Below are positions 52,830 to 62,635 of a stretch of 64,000 nucleotides of DNA, piece after piece. The translations under genes were made by a program, and so were the position numbers. Under the pieces are notes generated by a model, which saw nothing but the letters and a program-made list of their open reading frames with translations, was not told the DNA's origin and made no database searches. Positions within the stretch are counted from its first letter, which is position 1, and every line of letters starts with the position of its first letter. Source of the DNA: Methanomicrobium antiquum (GTDB lineage: Archaea > Halobacteriota > Methanomicrobia > Methanomicrobiales > Methanomicrobiaceae); contig NZ_CP091092.1 of NCBI RefSeq assembly GCF_029633915.1, positions 434,001 through 498,000 on the forward strand, given 5' to 3'.

Positions 52830-54677
52830 ATGGATAAGGCAAGGGTGCTGCAATTTTCAGATTCGCTTAGAGAGAGGCTTTCTGAAGAGACGAAGAAGCG
52901 GGCGGCTTTTTACAAGATTTTTCCAAAAGAGATCTACGAGGTTGAGAGCGAATTTGAAGATTCGGTTATTATCGGCGGAAAACCTTACAAAAAGGATATT
53001 GCAGACCAGAGAAAGGTTCTGGTTGGTGAGATAAAGAAAAAGGGTTACGAACGGGTTGTTGAGGAGATTACCTATACATGGTTTAACAGGTTTGTTGCTA
53101 TCCGTTTTATGGAGGCGAACGGGTATATGCCGGTCAGGGTTTTTTCATCCGGGACCGAAGGAAAAAAAGAGCCTGATATCCTGACAAGGGCCCTGGATCT
53201 TTCTTTCCTGAATGTTGATCGCGGCCATATTCTTGATCTTAAGTCTGAGGGAAAGGAGGAGGAGCTGTACCGCTATCTGTTTTTCAGGCTTTGTAATTTC
53301 CTTCATGAGACAATGCCGTTTATGTTTGAGGAGATCTCGGATTATACCGAACTTTTATTCCCTGAACGTCTTTTGCATACCGATTCTCTTCTTGAAGATC
53401 TCAATGATATTATCAGCGAGGAAGACTGGAGAGAGACTGAGATCATCGGATGGATCTACCAGGATTATATTGCGAAGAAGAAGGATCGCCTGATGGCGGC
53501 TAAAAAGGCGTATACACCTGACCAGATTCCGGCTGTAACCCAGCTTTTTACTCCGAAGTGGATTGTTCAGTATCTGGTTGAGAATTCTCTTGGGCGGCTG
53601 TGGATGTTAAACCGGCCAAACTCCCGGCTTTTTGAGATGATGGATTACTATATCATGCCTGAGGAGAAGGAGTCAGACTTTCTGAGGATTTCTTCACCGG
53701 AGGAAATACGGGTGTGTGATCCTGCCTGCGGTTCGGGGCACATATTGGTTTATGCATTCGACCTTTTGTATGAGATGTACAAAGAGGAAGGCTATATCGA
53801 ATCCGAAATCCCGCAGACAATTTTACGAAACAATCTCTATGGTATTGAAATTGATAAGCGTGCGGGATCGCTTGCGGCTTTTGCTCTTGTTATGAAGGCG
53901 AAGAGGAAGAACAGGAAGTTCTTTGAGAGTCCTGTTCAGCCGAATATCTGTGTTCTTGAGAATATCTCATTTGATGAGGGTGAGTTTGAGGATTATATGT
54001 CAGCGGTTGGAAGCAATCTTTTTTCTTCCGGGCTAAAAGAGACGATTCTTGGATTCACTGAGGCTGATAATTTCGGATCGCTTATCCGTCCTTCTTCAAC
54101 TTCTCTCTCTGACATCCGCCGGATGTTAAATGAGAAGAATCTCTCATCCAGTCTTATTCTCTATGAGACTCACAAGAAGGTTCTGTCCGCTTTAAAACAG
54201 GCAGAATATCTTGAGCCGCGTTACCATGTTGTCGTTGCAAATCCCCCATATATGGGGAATAAGGGGCTGAATGAAGATCTTAAAAAGTTTGCAAAGGACT
54301 ATTATCCGGACAGCAAATCCGATCTCTTTGCTATGTTTATTGAGCGCAATCTGGATCTTTCAATGAAGAAGGGTTTGGTTGCGATGATTACGATGCAAAG
54401 CTGGATGTTCTTATCCTCTTTTGAAAAACTTCGTGCGAATATACTGGATAATGAAACCATAATTACAATGGCACATATGGGCCCAAGGGCATTTGACAGC
54501 ATAGGCGGCGAAGTTGTATCAACTACTGCTTTTGTTATAGAGAATGCCCAACATCCTAATTATAGAGGTGCATATATCCGCCTCGTTGACGGCCGCAACG
54601 AATCGGAGAAGATGGAGGCACTTCATGAGGCAGTTGTTCAGTCAGCCGGTCTTTTGGGTCTGCAGAAGGAGGCGTAA
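52830..54677 (+). CDS. pglX: PglX N-terminal half: BREX adenine methyltransferase domain
   Basis: 615 aa, about half of a usual ~1200-aa PglX. A helical N-domain is followed by SAM motif I DPACGSGH (297-304) and the catalytic NPPY (471-474). It ends after the methyltransferase domain (YIRLVDGRNESEKM...), where the target-recognition half would begin. Its stop codon overlaps the start of the next gene (TAATG). The missing half is encoded at 56140, so activity probably needs both chains. Confidence 0.9.
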   Translation: MDKARVLQFSDSLRERLSEETKKRAAFYKIFPKEIYEVESEFEDSVIIGGKPYKKDIADQRKVLVGEIKKKGYERVVEEITYTWFNRFVAIRFMEANGYMPVRVFSSGTEGKKEPDILTRALDLSFLNVDRGHILDLKSEGKEEELYRYLFFRLCNFLHETMPFMFEEISDYTELLFPERLLHTDSLLEDLNDIISEEDWRETEIIGWIYQDYIAKKKDRLMAAKKAYTPDQIPAVTQLFTPKWIVQYLVENSLGRLWMLNRPNSRLFEMMDYYIMPEEKESDFLRISSPEEIRVCDPACGSGHILVYAFDLLYEMYKEEGYIESEIPQTILRNNLYGIEIDKRAGSLAAFALVMKAKRKNRKFFESPVQPNICVLENISFDEGEFEDYMSAVGSNLFSSGLKETILGFTEADNFGSLIRPSSTSLSDIRRMLNEKNLSSSLILYETHKKVLSALKQAEYLEPRYHVVVANPPYMGNKGLNEDLKKFAKDYYPDSKSDLFAMFIERNLDLSMKKGLVAMITMQSWMFLSSFEKLRANILDNETIITMAHMGPRAFDSIGGEVVSTTAFVIENAQHPNYRGAYIRLVDGRNESEKMEALHEAVVQSAGLLGLQKEA

Positions 54678-56143
54678 TGGCTATCCCACTCTCCTCTATG
54701 ATAAAAATGCCGGAAGGTAAAACGCTTGAATTCAAACGTGACCTTTCCTCACCAAAAAATGTCTTAAAGACAATAATAGCGTTTGCAAACACTGCCGGAG
54801 GAAGGATTTTCATCGGTGTTGAGGATGAAACGCGTAACATTTTGGGAATCACAAATCCGTTTGATGAGGAGGAGAGGCTTTGCAGTCTCATTGCTGATAA
54901 TATTGCACCAAAACTTATCCCTAATGTTGAACTGGCGTCTTTTGGTGATAAAACGCTTCTTGCAGTTGAAGTGTATCCAAGTGGAAGGCGACCTCACTTT
55001 ATGAAGAATGAAGGTCCTGATGACGGGGTATATGTCAGGCTCGGGTCAACCAACCGCAAGGCAGATAATGAGCTTATCGAAGAGTTACAGCGGAGTGCTT
55101 TTGGTGTTTCATTCGATGAGATGCCGATGCCTGATCTCTCTTTGGATAATCTTGATATCGGGTTTGCAAAGAAGGACTTTGAGGGAGTCAGAAAATTAAA
55201 TGAAGAAGAGCTTCTGACTCTTAAATTTCTGGTTCCTGTCCAGGGAAAACTGGTCCCGACTACTGGTGCCATGCTTCTTTATGGAAAAAACAGGAATTTC
55301 TATTTTCCGGATGCCTGGGTCCAGTGCGGACGGTTTATAGGAAAGGATAAGGCGGACATCTTTGATCATACGGATATTCATGAACCTCTTTCTAAATCAG
55401 TTGAGGATGTTATGCTCTTTTTGAAGAAACATGCATTTAAGGGAGCTGATTTTTCTAATGTTAAACGTAAGGATGTCTGGAGTATTCCCTTAACAATTCT
55501 TCGTGAAGCTGTGATTAACGCTATAGTTCATGCAGATTATTCACAGAAAGGGGCACCAATAAGGGTTTCTTTTTTTGATGACAGAATTGAGATTGAAAAC
55601 CCCGGAATTCTTCTCCCCGGAATGACAGTTGAGGATGTTAAGCAGGGTGTATCAAGGATAAGAAACCGTGTGATTGCCAGGGTTTTTAGTGAACTTGATT
55701 TAATTGAGCAGTGGGGCAGCGGATTTCGCAGGATATTAAAGGAGGCTGACAAACTGGGGCTTCCTGAGCCTGAGATTATAGAGATAGGAATGCGGATTCG
55801 TGTGACTGTTTATCTTGCTGAAAATATAGAAGTAAAGTCCTCCGGCAAAGTAACCGAGCAAGTAACCGAGCAAGTAACCGAACAAGTAACCGAACAAGTA
55901 ACTCCGCAGGTAAAACGCCTTATCTTATGTCTAAAGAAAAAACCACTCAGTGTTAAGGGTGCAATGGAAGTTCTCGGGCTTAATCACCGGCCTACTTTTA
56001 TATATGACTACTTAAAACCTGCAACCGATGACGGATTTGTTGAGATGACACAGCCTGATTCACCAAAAAGCCCAACACAGAAATACAGACTGACAAAAAA
56101 AGGAAAGGCACTTCTTTTGAAAACAGATGGAGATGAGCAATGA
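54677..56143 (+). CDS. Schlafen/AlbA_2 ATP-binding regulator inserted within pglX
   Basis: 488 aa. AlbA_2 domain with EFKRD (18-22) and IIAFANTAGGRIFIGVED (33-50), HATPase-type C-domain with REAVINAIVHADYS (276-289), a Val-Thr-Glu-Gln tandem repeat (392-407) and a C-terminal winged helix. It overlaps both PglX halves by 1 and 4 nt. Similar 'RloA/AAA_4' genes lie between hsdM and hsdS in type I restriction loci, so this is the BREX counterpart of that layout. Role (regulator or effector) unknown. Confidence 0.85.
   Translation: MAIPLSSMIKMPEGKTLEFKRDLSSPKNVLKTIIAFANTAGGRIFIGVEDETRNILGITNPFDEEERLCSLIADNIAPKLIPNVELASFGDKTLLAVEVYPSGRRPHFMKNEGPDDGVYVRLGSTNRKADNELIEELQRSAFGVSFDEMPMPDLSLDNLDIGFAKKDFEGVRKLNEEELLTLKFLVPVQGKLVPTTGAMLLYGKNRNFYFPDAWVQCGRFIGKDKADIFDHTDIHEPLSKSVEDVMLFLKKHAFKGADFSNVKRKDVWSIPLTILREAVINAIVHADYSQKGAPIRVSFFDDRIEIENPGILLPGMTVEDVKQGVSRIRNRVIARVFSELDLIEQWGSGFRRILKEADKLGLPEPEIIEIGMRIRVTVYLAENIEVKSSGKVTEQVTEQVTEQVTEQVTPQVKRLILCLKKKPLSVKGAMEVLGLNHRPTFIYDYLKPATDDGFVEMTQPDSPKSPTQKYRLTKKGKALLLKTDGDEQ
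55850..55909. repeat. 12-bp tandem repeat within the Schlafen-type gene
   Basis: Four copies of GTAACCGAGCAA (the last two with GAACAA), plus a degenerate fifth, encode Val-Thr-Glu-Gln units. Copy-number change would alter linker length without a frameshift. Confidence 0.85.
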
Positions 56144-57870
56144 TGACCACAAAATCAAAATCAACATCAAACAACCCTGTCCCGAACTTCTACCGGGCCT
56201 CCGCCGAGGACTTTAAGAAGATACCGGGGAGTCCTATTGCGTATTGGGTTAGTGTAAAAAATCGTAATATTTTTGACAAACTACCCTCTATTGAAAAAAA
56301 TGTCGTTGCAAGACAGGGATTGGCAACTGGTGATAATAATCGTTTCTTAAGATTATGGTGGGAAGCCAATTATAAAAATATATATTTCCATGCTGAAAGC
56401 AGAATCCAGGCGAAAGAATCTGGATGTTGTTGGTTTCCCTGTAATAAAGGAGGAGAGTTTCGTAAATGGTATGGAAATAACGAATATATTGTAAATTGGG
56501 AAAATGACGGTTTAGAAATAAGAAACTTTAGAGATAAAAACGGCAAATTGAGATCACGTCCTCAAAATATGGATTATTATTTTTTAGAATCTGTTTCGTG
56601 GTCAGATGTAACGAGTGGCTCAAATTCGTTCAGAATCTATCCTAATGGGTTTATTTTTGATGCTACTGGCCATTCGGCCTTTATTTCCAACCGCTGTACA
56701 AAAGAGCAGTTACTTTCTTTTTGTAATAACAAATTCACTAATAAAATTGTTAAAATTCTCAATCCAACGATGCATTTTCACATAGGCTATTTCAATGTTT
56801 TACCTGCTGCCTTCATCGATGAAAAATCCGCTCAGATAATAGTTAATAGGACTATTCAACATGCAAAAACCGACTGGAACTCCTATGAAACCTCATGGGA
56901 CTTCGAGACACTGCCCATCCTCTCCCCTGAATACAAATCACCGACAATAAAAGAATCATACACAAAACTCCGCTCTTACTGGCAGGAGATGACCGATGAG
57001 ATGCAGCGTCTCGAAGAGGAGAATAACCACATTTTTATTGAGGCATACGGACTTCAGGACGAGCTGACGCCAGATGTTCCGCTATCTGAGATTACGCTTA
57101 CATGCAATCCACATTACAGGTATAACGGGAATAAAACTGAAGAGGAACTTGAAGCACTGCTTCTCAAAGACACAATGAAAGAACTCATCTCCTACGCAGT
57201 CGGGTGCATGTTTGGAAGATACTCGCTTGACAAACCCGGACTTGTTCTCGCAAACCAGGGAGAGACCATCGATGATTATCTTGAGCAGGTACAAAAGACA
57301 GCTTTTCTGCCGGACGATGACAACATCATCCCTGTCCTTGATGACGAGTACTTCAAAGACGACATCGTATCGAGGTTTAAGGACTTTTTGAAGGTCACGT
57401 TCGGAAGAGAAAACCTCTCAGCAAATCTTGATTTTATTGCAAAGGCGTTATCCGACAGGAGCACAATATCGCCTGAAGCAGTCATCCGCGACTACTTCAT
57501 AAAACAGTTCTACAAAGACCACGTCCAGACATACAAGAAAAGACCTATCTACTGGATGTTTTCATCCGGAAAAAATCAGGGATTCAATGCACTCATCTAC
57601 ATGCACAGGTATGACAAGTCAACCCTTGCGAAGATGAGAACCGATTATCTCCTCGAACTCGAATCAAAACTCATCGCAGAAGTGGAGATGCTCTCCGGAG
57701 ATCAAACGAAGAACAAGGCCAGGCTCACGAAGATCAAAAACCAGGTCGAAGAGATGCAGAAGTACGACGAACTCCTAAACAACAAATCATTACAGCAGAT
57801 AGAAATAGACCTCGACGATGGAGTAAAGGTCAACTATGAAAAGTTTGAGGGACTGGTGAGAGGAGTATGA
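56140..57870 (+). CDS. PglX C-terminal half: target-recognition part of the BREX methyltransferase
   Basis: 576 aa, colinear with the second half of PglX: starts with the conserved FKKIPGSPIAYWVS, has a target-recognition region of about 30-245 and ends with the family tail IEIDLDDGVKVNYEKF. No SAM-binding motif. The recognition region (about 56245-56865) is clearly more A/T-rich and uses different codons from the part after it, which suggests exchange of the specificity segment. ATG overlaps the preceding stop (ATGATG). Confidence 0.88.
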   Translation: MMTTKSKSTSNNPVPNFYRASAEDFKKIPGSPIAYWVSVKNRNIFDKLPSIEKNVVARQGLATGDNNRFLRLWWEANYKNIYFHAESRIQAKESGCCWFPCNKGGEFRKWYGNNEYIVNWENDGLEIRNFRDKNGKLRSRPQNMDYYFLESVSWSDVTSGSNSFRIYPNGFIFDATGHSAFISNRCTKEQLLSFCNNKFTNKIVKILNPTMHFHIGYFNVLPAAFIDEKSAQIIVNRTIQHAKTDWNSYETSWDFETLPILSPEYKSPTIKESYTKLRSYWQEMTDEMQRLEEENNHIFIEAYGLQDELTPDVPLSEITLTCNPHYRYNGNKTEEELEALLLKDTMKELISYAVGCMFGRYSLDKPGLVLANQGETIDDYLEQVQKTAFLPDDDNIIPVLDDEYFKDDIVSRFKDFLKVTFGRENLSANLDFIAKALSDRSTISPEAVIRDYFIKQFYKDHVQTYKKRPIYWMFSSGKNQGFNALIYMHRYDKSTLAKMRTDYLLELESKLIAEVEMLSGDQTKNKARLTKIKNQVEEMQKYDELLNNKSLQQIEIDLDDGVKVNYEKFEGLVRGV

Positions 57871-57925
57871 AACTTTTGTATTTATATGAACACAGATCAA
57901 AATTTCCAGTAATAGGGGAAAAGAG

Positions 57926-60547
57926 ATGCCGATACTAAGCCTTGAGAAGACAACCGCCGCAATACTTCATAAATTCAAAAACTTATCAGAATTTGAAAAA
58001 AGAAAGATAGTCTTCTGGTATGACAATGAAAAAACAGCCGAAGACGAAGACTTGGAATCAATCTCAAAAACACTCAGTCAAAACGGCATAAAAACTCTCA
58101 TCCTCGATAACAACTTCTATGAAATAAAAAAAATAATCGAACATACAGACACCGAATCTGACTATCTCATCTACTCCCACGAAGCTGAAAGACCATATAA
58201 GGAAAACTGGCTCTTAGACATCCAGTTATACTCCGAACGGTTTGAAAACAGCAGAATATCCGATATAAAATCTGAGATAGGAATAGAAGGCTATGAATAT
58301 GACAAATTCCTTGAAAAGCACCAGAAATTCTTCGCAAGCAAGAAAAGAGTTGCAGCCTTAAAAAAATACTATGATAATACATGGAAAGAAAAAGATCTCT
58401 TAAAAGGTATCTTTACAGTAATCACAGGATCGACAGCCCCGGACGACAGGGAGATTGTCAAAAACGTCCTGATGAACTCACTCTCTGAAGAAGAGAACAC
58501 AATCTGGGAAGACATCGTCCGATACAGCCTTGAAGAAAAATTCTGGGACATTGCAGGAAGAAACTTTGGCTTTTATAAAGAGCACCCCACGCTCGAAAAA
58601 TTCTTCTTAAGCTTTCTTATAACCCATATCGACAGAAATGCACAAATCCCCCCCGGAGCACTTGAGAGTTATATTAACCATCCAAAGCAGAGCAACGAAT
58701 GTGAAATATTCATCTCCGGCTGGATGGAAAATTCAAAAGACTACTCACGATTTGACGAATACTGCCGGAAACTTCTCCTCGAAGAAGATAAAAAGCTGGA
58801 AAAAGATCTAACCTCCATCCTCAACAAACAAAAAGTTGAAAGCTACCTGGAAGTCAATGCACCCGATATTTTTGATAAAAGCATAATCCGGCAGATAGTA
58901 AAAACAATCGAAAACGGCGGCAGGGACTATGAAAAATACCTCGAATGGATAGAAGCACGAAAGACCAGACATTACTATCCCGAATTTAAGCACATCTATT
59001 CAGCACTTAAATATGGCATAATGTTAATCCGTTTATCAGAAGAGATAGAAGAAAAAGAAACCCCTGCAAACACTCCAAATGAACTCTTCAGAAGATATGC
59101 TGAAAAATATTATCTCCACGACTACTACTATCGAAAGTTCTACCGCCACTATGACAAAAACAGTGATAAAGACATCCTGAAAAACAGCATCAGGGAGATA
59201 GTCGAGAGGGAATACAGGAACACCAACGAAAAAATCCTGACGAAATGGAGCGACCTCCTCGAAAAAAATTCAAACGGAAAATGGGAGATAGAACTAATCG
59301 ACAAACAGAAAGATTTCTTCGACAACCATGTTTCAAAGATAATCAAAAGAAACGACAGAGACAAAGTCGCAGTCATAATCTCAGATGCTCTCAGATATGA
59401 GGTCGCCGCCGAACTCATGGATGTCCTCAACAAAAGTACAAACGGAACAGTTGAGATGAAGACAATGGCCTCCTCTCTTCCGTCCTACACGCGGCTCGCA
59501 ATGGCCTCACTTCTTCCCCACAAACAGCTTGAATACAAAAAAGATCATGTCTTTGTTGACGGGATGGACTCTGACGGTCTTGCAAACCGTGATAAAATAC
59601 TCGCCGCCTACGGCAAGGAATCCATAGCTTTAAACTTCAAAGAGTTCAGTAAACTGAAATCAGATGAACAAAGAGAGCTAATCAAAGGAAAGAGAATAGT
59701 ATATATCTATCACAACAGAATCGATGATACCGGAGACAGCAAATCCTCAGAAGACGAAGTCTTTGAGGCCGCAGAACTTGCCATTGACGATATTAACACT
59801 ATGATAAACCGTCTTGGAAGAAGTCTGAATGTAAACAATATAATAATCACTGCAGATCACGGATTCATCTACAACCGCGACGCTCTCGAAAATGTCGACA
59901 TCGTTGATACAGCAGGGTTTGAAAAGGACAATTTCCTTATTGCAAATAAAAGATTTATTATCAGCAGTGAAAAGACAGAACTTCCAAATACACACAGATT
60001 TGAATTAAATATCCCTTCAGATTCAGGAGAACATTACTATATATACACACCCTTCGCCGATCTCCGTTTCAGGCACCAGGGAGGCGGAAGGAACTTTGTT
60101 CATGGTGGATCATCTCTCCAGGAGATAGTCATACCAGTGCTTCACTACAACCACATTAAATCAGAATCCGATCTTGACAGAAAAGGAATAGGATATGGTA
60201 AAGTAGGAATAACACTGCTTGGAAACATCAGAAAAATCACCAGTAATCCGTTTAGGATCAGTCTTTTACAGACTGAAAGTGTAACAGATAAACGTGAACC
60301 CCTCCGGTGCAGAATCGCACTTTATGACAATAAAGGGGAAAGATTAAGCGACGAAAAGGTTATCATTGCAGACAGAACCTCTGACGAACCGGACAAAAGA
60401 ATTATTGATGTAACACTTACATTGGGTAGAAATGTTAAAAACGGCATCTATCTCTTAAAAGCTGTCGATGAGGACACAAAGGCAAAATACACTGATGTTT
60501 TAGAGACCACCCTTGAAGTAGATATTCTGATAACTGATGATTTTTAA
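57926..60547 (+). CDS. pglZ: PglZ, alkaline-phosphatase-fold protein of BREX
   Basis: 873 aa. Metal-site segments of the PglZ fold: VIISDALRYEVAAEL near 480 and ITADHGFIYNRD near 640; helical N-terminal half. Needed for BREX defence and modification in model systems. The N-terminal MPILSLEKTTAAILHKF fits BREX type 1. 55 nt after pglX-C. Confidence 0.92.
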   Translation: MPILSLEKTTAAILHKFKNLSEFEKRKIVFWYDNEKTAEDEDLESISKTLSQNGIKTLILDNNFYEIKKIIEHTDTESDYLIYSHEAERPYKENWLLDIQLYSERFENSRISDIKSEIGIEGYEYDKFLEKHQKFFASKKRVAALKKYYDNTWKEKDLLKGIFTVITGSTAPDDREIVKNVLMNSLSEEENTIWEDIVRYSLEEKFWDIAGRNFGFYKEHPTLEKFFLSFLITHIDRNAQIPPGALESYINHPKQSNECEIFISGWMENSKDYSRFDEYCRKLLLEEDKKLEKDLTSILNKQKVESYLEVNAPDIFDKSIIRQIVKTIENGGRDYEKYLEWIEARKTRHYYPEFKHIYSALKYGIMLIRLSEEIEEKETPANTPNELFRRYAEKYYLHDYYYRKFYRHYDKNSDKDILKNSIREIVEREYRNTNEKILTKWSDLLEKNSNGKWEIELIDKQKDFFDNHVSKIIKRNDRDKVAVIISDALRYEVAAELMDVLNKSTNGTVEMKTMASSLPSYTRLAMASLLPHKQLEYKKDHVFVDGMDSDGLANRDKILAAYGKESIALNFKEFSKLKSDEQRELIKGKRIVYIYHNRIDDTGDSKSSEDEVFEAAELAIDDINTMINRLGRSLNVNNIIITADHGFIYNRDALENVDIVDTAGFEKDNFLIANKRFIISSEKTELPNTHRFELNIPSDSGEHYYIYTPFADLRFRHQGGGRNFVHGGSSLQEIVIPVLHYNHIKSESDLDRKGIGYGKVGITLLGNIRKITSNPFRISLLQTESVTDKREPLRCRIALYDNKGERLSDEKVIIADRTSDEPDKRIIDVTLTLGRNVKNGIYLLKAVDEDTKAKYTDVLETTLEVDILITDDF

Positions 60548-60562
60548 CCGGAGGCTTAAAAG

Positions 60563-62602
60563 ATGACAGAACATATACCAGCAATTGAAACGGATAAAAA
60601 ACTAAACCAGTGTTTCCCTGGCAGAGTAGTCAGAAAAGACCTGACAAAAAAGCTTAAAGGAAGCAATAATGTTCCGGTCTATGTCCTCGAATATCTGCTT
60701 GGCTCAAACTGTGCAACAGAAGATGAAGAGTTAATCGAAGAAGGGGTAAAAAAAGTAAAACGTATCTTATCAGACAACTACGTCCGCCCTGACGAAGCAG
60801 AGCTTATTAAATCAAGAATCCGTGAGACCGGATATTACACTGTCATTGACAAGATAACTGTTCATCTCAATGAGAGGCGGGATGTTTATGAAGCCGAATT
60901 CTCATCGCTTGGAATCAAAGAGATTGAGATCGATCCCGAAACGGTAAAGAAGTATGAAAAACTCCTAGGTGGCGGAATCTGGTGCATAGTAAAGATGGAA
61001 TATTCTGTCGAATCATCCCGTTCCCCATTTATGATATCCAGCCTGAAACCTATCCAGATTCCCAATATGGATATCAATGAACTAATCGACAGGAGGAAGA
61101 AATTCACAAAAGATGAGTGGATCGACATCCTGTTGAGAACCATAGGAATGGAGCCTGACAGACTGGAGTATCCTGTCAAATGGCATCTCCTTGAACGACT
61201 TGTTCCTCTTGTTGAAAATAATTATAATCTGTGCGAACTTGGACCAAGAAGTACAGGGAAATCCCATGTTTACAAGGAGATCTCTCCAAATTCAATATTA
61301 ATATCCGGTGGACAGACAACAGTTGCAAATCTCTTCTACAACCTGAGTTCAAGACAGGTAGGACTCGTCGGTTTATGGGATGTTGTAGCGTTTGATGAAG
61401 TCGCCGGCATAAGGTTCAAAGACAAGGACGGAATCCAAATCCTCAAAGACTACATGGCATCAGGTTCATTTGCAAGAGGCAAAGACCAGATAAACGCAAA
61501 CGCCTCAATTGTTTTTGTCGGAAACGTAAACCAGAGCATATCATCTCTAATGAAAACAGCACATCTCTTTGCACCGTTTCCGGATGTCATGAACAATGAC
61601 AGTGCATTTTTCGACAGGATTCATTATTATCTTCCCGGCTGGGAGGTCCCAAAATTCAGGCCTGAACATTTCACTGAAGGGTACGGATTCATTGTTGACT
61701 ACCTTGCGGAATTCCTCCGCGAGATGAGAAAGAGATCCTTTGGAGATCATATCTTCAAATACTTCAGGTTTGGAAACAACCTCAACCAGAGAGATGTAAT
61801 TGCAGTAAAAAAGACATTTTCCGGTCTGATGAAACTATTATATCCTGATGACAGTGCAACAAAGGAAGACGCACGTGAAATCCTAGAATATGCCCTCACC
61901 GGAAGACGAAGAGTAAAAGAACAATTAAAAAAGATTGGCGGAATTGAATTCTACGATGTCAACTTTTCATACATTGATGTTGAGGAGCATTCAGAGCATT
62001 TTGTTACAGTTCCTGAAAGCGGCGGCAGCAGGCTGATTCCTGAAGGCATGGGAAAACCCGGCCAGGTATTTTCTGTTAACAGAAACGAAGATGGAAAGAT
62101 TGGGGTATATAAATTTGAACTGCAGGTAGTAGCCGGTTCGGGGAAATATGAAAAATCCGGTCTTGGCTCAAATTCGAAAGCAAAAGAGGCTGTTCAGACC
62201 GCTTTTAATTACTTCAAGGCAAATGCCAAATCCGTCAGCCAGAGTATCTCCACAAAAGAGAAAGATTACCAGCTTCATGTACAGGACCTGACAGGTGTCG
62301 GAATAGCAGACGGCCTTGCACTTCCTGCATTTATCAGTCTCTGTTCAGGCGCCCTTGAAAAACCCGTACATGAACAGATTGTTATTCTTGGAACCTTCAC
62401 TATCGGCGGTTCGATTAGTGTTATTGACAATCTTTCTGACCTTCTTCAGGTCTGCTTAGATGCCGGTGCAAAGAAAGTTTTAATCCCGATATCTTCTGCA
62501 GGAAAGATCTCAATGGTCCCTCCGGATCTTTTCAGCAAATTCCAGATATCCTTTTATGAAGACCCTGTCGATGCTGTCTATAAATCACTCGCTTTGTCCT
62601 GA
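60563..62602 (+). CDS. brxL: BrxL, AAA+/Lon-like protein of BREX type 1
   Basis: 679 aa. AAA+ domain with Walker A GPRSTGKSH (about 227-235), WDVVAFDEVAG as Walker B, and a C-terminal Lon-protease-like domain (about 560-675). In that domain the residues aligned with the Lon serine and lysine appear to be Ala (GIADG) and Ser (NLSDLL), so proteolysis is doubtful. The presence of brxL in place of pglW or a helicase assigns the locus to type 1. Confidence 0.9.
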   Translation: MTEHIPAIETDKKLNQCFPGRVVRKDLTKKLKGSNNVPVYVLEYLLGSNCATEDEELIEEGVKKVKRILSDNYVRPDEAELIKSRIRETGYYTVIDKITVHLNERRDVYEAEFSSLGIKEIEIDPETVKKYEKLLGGGIWCIVKMEYSVESSRSPFMISSLKPIQIPNMDINELIDRRKKFTKDEWIDILLRTIGMEPDRLEYPVKWHLLERLVPLVENNYNLCELGPRSTGKSHVYKEISPNSILISGGQTTVANLFYNLSSRQVGLVGLWDVVAFDEVAGIRFKDKDGIQILKDYMASGSFARGKDQINANASIVFVGNVNQSISSLMKTAHLFAPFPDVMNNDSAFFDRIHYYLPGWEVPKFRPEHFTEGYGFIVDYLAEFLREMRKRSFGDHIFKYFRFGNNLNQRDVIAVKKTFSGLMKLLYPDDSATKEDAREILEYALTGRRRVKEQLKKIGGIEFYDVNFSYIDVEEHSEHFVTVPESGGSRLIPEGMGKPGQVFSVNRNEDGKIGVYKFELQVVAGSGKYEKSGLGSNSKAKEAVQTAFNYFKANAKSVSQSISTKEKDYQLHVQDLTGVGIADGLALPAFISLCSGALEKPVHEQIVILGTFTIGGSISVIDNLSDLLQVCLDAGAKKVLIPISSAGKISMVPPDLFSKFQISFYEDPVDAVYKSLALS

Positions 62603-62635
62603 ACAGATTGTTTATAATTAATATACGGGAGAAAA

